Source of the DNA: Pullilachnospira_A gallistercoris
GTDB lineage: Bacteria; Bacillota; Clostridia; Lachnospirales; Lachnospiraceae
Assembly (NCBI GenBank): GCA_018712125.1
Contig: DVHM01000147.1
Coordinates: 1-9,552 of the forward strand
Direction: 5' to 3'
Length of the DNA: 9,552 bases
A program made the position numbers and the translations under genes. The number at the start of each line of letters is the position of its first letter. Position 1 is the first letter of the stretch. The notes beneath the pieces are model-generated. The model did no database searches. It worked only from the letters and a program-made list of their open reading frames with translations, and was not told where the DNA came from. Below, piece by piece: positions 6,939 to 9,552 of this stretch.

Positions 6939-8429
6939 TTATTTTTCTTTCTTCTTGTTCTTCAGTTCCGCCAGCTCTTTCTCTCCCTCTTCCCGGGTAA
7001 GATGCCCGCTGTTGACTCTCATGTAAATACGGATCTTTCTCCGGTCAATTCTCACAAAGAAGAATACGATAGCAGCAGCCGCGAAACCGATCAGCGGGAA
7101 CAGATAGGAAACATTCCACAGACCCTCCAGTGCCCGATCGGTCTGAAGGCCGATACCCTGAGCATTCAACGCCGCCAACTCATCAAAGGAATTTGCCTCC
7201 ACAGACTGGAATCCGTATGCGCCCAGAATCAACAGGGTCACGCTGGATACCAGAGAGTTGACCAGCTTTGTGATGAAGTTGTAGGAAGCTGTGACAATAC
7301 CGCCCACATCCTGACCGGTACGATACCGGGCCACTTCCGCCAGATCCGGCGGCAGCTGGGAGCAGGCAAACATCGTCATCGTATATCCCAGCGTCTGCAC
7401 CGCGGTAAGAAGATAGAGCACACCGAGGTTGTTTTTCAGGAAATCCGATCCCAGCACGCAGATCAGAATACCGCAAATCGCGAAAAGCGCGCAGGCAAAC
7501 CGAGCCACCACAATCTTATCCACACGCTTGAAGATCATAGGCAAAAAAGGCACCATGACAATGGTGGGAATAACTCCCATCAGGGTAAGGATAATGCTCA
7601 GGTTCGCGTCATCAAAAATGTAGTATGCCACGAACAGGCCGTAACCTCCGGTGTAGAAAATTCCCCAGAGCAGCGTCCCTACCAGCAGCATAACCAGCTC
7701 CGGCATCTTGCCCAGTACCTTCAACATCTCTTTGACCGTATATTTTTCCTGCTGTTCCGGCGTCACGTTCATGACATTCCGCTCCTTAACAAAGATCGCA
7801 GGAATCAGCGCCAGGATGATACCGAGAATCGAGAACACAACTGCAGCACCGGCATAACCGGTGGAGCCGGCAATCATGACCGTTCCCAGGAACACAACCG
7901 GCAGGGAACCGAAGCCCTGTCCCAGACCGGTCCAGGAAAGAACAAAGTTACGCTCATCAAAATTGTCCGTGATGGACAGGGGCAGCAGACCGTAAGCGCC
8001 GGTACAGGTCATACCGAAGTCAAACAGGAAATAACCCAGGCAGTACTGCGCTACGCGAAGCCACATGGGCGCCCCCGTGTTAATCGTAAACAGGATGATC
8101 GTTCCGATGGGAATGATCATGAACATTACACGGAACCAGGGCATATATCTTCCGGAGAAGAGCCATCTGGTAAAGGGATTCTTTCCCGGTTTAAACCGGT
8201 ATTTGTCCACCAGAAATCCAAACAGCATATCGTTGATGGCATCCCAGCCCTTCAATACCAACAGCACCCCCGCCGCCACTGCCGGGCTGATGCCAACCAT
8301 CAGTATGTACACCGACAGGAAAGACTGCACAAAGGTATTCATGGCCTGGGTAGAACCTGCGCCGAAGACCATCGCGACCTTCTCATGGGCCGGAACAATC
8401 CACCCTTCTTTTCTCTTTCTCTTACTCAT
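6939..8429 (-). CDS. MFS transporter of the GPH (glycoside-pentoside-hexuronide:cation symporter) family
   Basis: This 496-residue integral membrane protein has about twelve hydrophobic helices, close to the usual GPH length. The start at 8429 has AGGAGG 6 nt upstream. The family hallmark between helices 2 and 3 is recognisable: G-W-D-A-I-N-D-M-L-F-G-F-L-V-D (61-75), then K-Y-R-F-K and G-R-Y-M-P-W-F (93-99). Asp63 and Asp67 correspond to the acidic cation-site region of MelB-type symporters. A central cytoplasmic loop near 210-235 (basic and acidic, with N-V-T-P-E-Q-Q-E-K) separates the two six-helix halves. The C-terminus is a charged cytoplasmic tail. It likely imports a glycoside or short oligosaccharide with Na+ or H+. 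It is the first gene of the operon, directly behind the divergent regulator, so uptake and degradation would be induced together. The transported sugar cannot be read from sequence. Confidence 0.95.
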   Translation of the reverse strand: MSKRKRKEGWIVPAHEKVAMVFGAGSTQAMNTFVQSFLSVYILMVGISPAVAAGVLLVLKGWDAINDMLFGFLVDKYRFKPGKNPFTRWLFSGRYMPWFRVMFMIIPIGTIILFTINTGAPMWLRVAQYCLGYFLFDFGMTCTGAYGLLPLSITDNFDERNFVLSWTGLGQGFGSLPVVFLGTVMIAGSTGYAGAAVVFSILGIILALIPAIFVKERNVMNVTPEQQEKYTVKEMLKVLGKMPELVMLLVGTLLWGIFYTGGYGLFVAYYIFDDANLSIILTLMGVIPTIVMVPFLPMIFKRVDKIVVARFACALFAICGILICVLGSDFLKNNLGVLYLLTAVQTLGYTMTMFACSQLPPDLAEVARYRTGQDVGGIVTASYNFITKLVNSLVSSVTLLILGAYGFQSVEANSFDELAALNAQGIGLQTDRALEGLWNVSYLFPLIGFAAAAIVFFFVRIDRRKIRIYMRVNSGHLTREEGEKELAELKNKKKEK

Positions 8430-8494
8430 AAGAATCCTCCTTCTCTTCGGCGCCCTTCACAACGCCTGAAACGTTTTTCATCTCTTTATCGGAG

Positions 8495-8500
8495 AGTATA
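8495..8500 (-). promoter_or_regulatory. Candidate -10 element of the operon promoter
   Basis: TATACT on the minus strand is a good sigma-A -10 hexamer. The position 17 bp upstream reads TATCAA, a poor -35; a TTGATA exists but at a 21-bp spacing. Predicted start near 8488 gives a leader of about 59 nt before the symporter start. A weak -35 suits a promoter that needs an activator, fitting the adjacent AraC gene. Confidence 0.4.
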
Positions 8501-8515
8501 AGATGTTTTTTCTTT

Positions 8516-8529
8516 TTTTGATATCAAAA
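8516..8529. promoter_or_regulatory. Perfect 14-bp palindrome in the divergent promoter region
   Basis: TTTTGATATCAAAA is a perfect inverted repeat centred between 8522 and 8523. It overlaps the -35 zone of the leftward promoter candidate. It may be an operator for a dimeric regulator, but it lies in AT-rich DNA, where short palindromes arise easily. Confidence 0.3.
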
Positions 8530-8535
8530 TATTTC

Positions 8536-8559
8536 TTTTTATGTTATTATATTTTTATG
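8536..8559. promoter_or_regulatory. Direct repeat TTTTTATG-n8-TTTTTATG, candidate AraC-type operator
   Basis: Two identical 8-bp copies (8536-8543 and 8552-8559) are 16 bp apart start to start. AraC-family proteins typically bind direct repeats of roughly one to two helical turns. Relative to a leftward start near 8488 the repeat covers about -48 to -71, a usual activator position. It also overlaps the rightward -10 candidate, which would allow autoregulation. The low sequence complexity makes this tentative. Confidence 0.35.
8542..8550 (+). promoter_or_regulatory. Candidate extended -10 promoter for the AraC-family gene
   Basis: TGT followed by TATTAT is an extended -10 (TGn plus hexamer) on the plus strand, with no good -35 at 17 bp. 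Predicted start near 8557 gives a 5' leader of about 62 nt. An overlapping TATAAT on the minus strand (8546-8551) could be an alternative leftward -10 with a roughly 108-nt leader. Confidence 0.35.
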
Positions 8560-8618
8560 CTTGAATGATAAGATACCTTACACCGACGCCACAAATTTCC
8601 AAAGAAAGGACAGGACAG

Positions 8619-9552
8619 ATGGAAAAAGAGAAACAGACGAGAGAGCAAACAGAAAATCAACTCGCAGAAGATATGTCTCTCTTCTTTGAGACCACAGGAA
8701 TTCCCGTCTGCTGTTTTCAGGGCAAAAATCTGATACGCAAAATCAGTCATCCGGTACAGGATTTCAATCTGCCGCTGCTTCTGTTTGACGGCCTGCCAGA
8801 CACGCTCCCGGACGTCTGGTACAGCTATACACCGGAATATCTCTATTTCGGCGGACTGCGTCTGCGAAAAAACAACCGGATCCTGTTGATCGGCCCCTCC
8901 ATGCTCTTTGAATGCACAAGGAAACAGGCGGAAAATGTCTGCAGACAGCTCGGGCGAAAATCCACGGATCTCACCGCAATCCAAAATTATTTTACACAGA
9001 TTGGTCCTCACACTGCCGCCAGTCTCCAGGCCGGTTTAAAACTGCTCTGCCGTCTGAGCGGACAGAACATTCCGGAAGAAATCCCCCTCCTGTCCTTCTC
9101 CTGGAGAGTCCCCTATTCTCTGGATCTGACGCCGTTGCCCGACCCGGAAAATCCAGAGGATGAAAATCGTGAGAAAGTCCTGCTTTCCTGCGTTACTTCC
9201 GGAAACCTCTACACCCTGAACCGTCTGATCAACGAACATATGCTAAACGCAGCCACCGTAAGACAGCTTCCACTCACAGCCATGCGCAGCTTTATCCTCG
9301 GAGCCAACATGGTGGCCTCCCGAGCGGCCATGTCTGCAGGTGTCAGTTACGATATCGCAAATGCTATCAGTGGACAATATCTGGAACGGATTCTTCAGTC
9401 CAGAGATGCGGCAGAGCTCTCCCACCTCTTTTACCAGTTTTTTCAGGACTACACGGCACAGGTATCCAAGCTCCACGACCTGTCTTCCGATTCGCCCGTT
9501 GTTCGATTTGTCCAGCAGTATACCATCTCCCATCTGGAAGAAAAAATAACGC
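8619..9552 (+). CDS. AraC-family transcriptional regulator, C-terminal DNA-binding domain cut off by window edge
   Basis: The frame is open for 311 codons from the ATG at 8619 (AAAGGA 8 nt upstream) to the right edge. Residues 1-160 form a sensor-like region with strands such as P-E-Y-L-Y-F-G-G-L-R-L-R (72-83) and I-L-L-I-G-P (88-93), as found in many clostridial AraC regulators that lack an obvious cupin motif. Residues about 183-285 are helical, with A-M-R-S-F-I-L-G-A-N-M-V-A-S-R-A-A (221-237) and G-V-S-Y-D-I-A (241-247). The end, V-V-R-F-V-Q-Q-Y-T-I-S-H-L-E-E-K-I-T (294-311), is the classic lead-in to the AraC double helix-turn-helix, which lies outside the window. It is divergent from the symporter operon with a 189-bp shared promoter region, so it is the probable ligand-responsive regulator, likely an activator. 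The ligand is unknown. Confidence 0.88.
   Translation, partial: MEKEKQTREQTENQLAEDMSLFFETTGIPVCCFQGKNLIRKISHPVQDFNLPLLLFDGLPDTLPDVWYSYTPEYLYFGGLRLRKNNRILLIGPSMLFECTRKQAENVCRQLGRKSTDLTAIQNYFTQIGPHTAASLQAGLKLLCRLSGQNIPEEIPLLSFSWRVPYSLDLTPLPDPENPEDENREKVLLSCVTSGNLYTLNRLINEHMLNAATVRQLPLTAMRSFILGANMVASRAAMSAGVSYDIANAISGQYLERILQSRDAAELSHLFYQFFQDYTAQVSKLHDLSSDSPVVRFVQQYTISHLEEKIT

Noticed and set aside
8440..8470. GGCGCC motif in the symporter leader as an operator or riboswitch element
   Set aside because: It is only a 6-bp palindrome flanked by a direct, not inverted, CTTC repeat, and the leader is too short for a known riboswitch.
7002..8501. A 499-codon plus-strand open frame running antisense across the whole symporter gene
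   Set aside because: It mirrors a clear GPH transporter, has a His/Gln/Arg-rich composition with no recognisable domain, and its stops are sparse because of codon bias on the other strand. I treat it as a shadow.
8547..9011. A 154-codon minus-strand open frame opposite the AraC gene
   Set aside because: It runs across the divergent promoter and the regulator's coding region, and the plus-strand reading has clear AraC-family features.

Overview
The window reads as part of a carbohydrate and ester catabolic cluster from a Gram-positive anaerobe of the Clostridia, most likely Lachnospiraceae or a relative. The basis is moderately GC-rich coding sequence, strong AGGAGG-type ribosome binding sites, compact co-directional genes, AT-rich promoter DNA, a GPH-type sugar symporter and a divergent AraC regulator of the kind common in gut Firmicutes. 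Taxonomy is inferred from style only; no rRNA or other marker is present.

Layout: from about 8430 down to 1, six genes lie on the minus strand in one direction. In transcription order they are a GPH/MFS symporter (8429-6939), a type-B carboxylesterase (6858-5278), a large tannase/feruloyl-esterase-like alpha/beta hydrolase with a C-terminal PKD/Ig-like domain (5225-3129), a GH43-type glycosidase (3117-1750), an acetyl-esterase-type alpha/beta hydrolase (1726-695), and the N-terminal third or less of an alpha-L-rhamnosidase-like glycosidase that runs off the left edge (608-1). Gaps are 80, 52, 11, 23 and 86 bp, with no convincing terminator, so a single operon is likely. Three of the gaps contain small hairpins. 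On the plus strand, from 8619 to the right edge, is an AraC-family regulator whose C-terminal DNA-binding domain is cut off. The 189-bp divergent interval (8430-8618) holds AT-rich promoter elements, a perfect 14-bp palindrome and an 8-bp direct repeat at 16-bp pitch.

How the genes may work together (inference): none of the five enzymes shows a signal peptide, so they should act in the cytoplasm on a small, acylated glycoside or oligosaccharide imported by the symporter. Three unrelated-looking esterases could remove acyl groups (acetyl and/or hydroxycinnamoyl/galloyl-type), and the GH43 and rhamnosidase-like enzymes would remove arabinose/xylose-type and rhamnose-type sugars. The AraC protein probably senses the substrate and controls the operon. 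Candidate substrates are acylated pectin or arabinan fragments, or acylated plant glycosides; the sequence does not choose among them.

No RNA genes, insertion sequences, CRISPR arrays, phage genes or gene-free stretches above 300 bp were seen. Long plus-strand open frames opposite the enzyme genes are read as antisense shadows.
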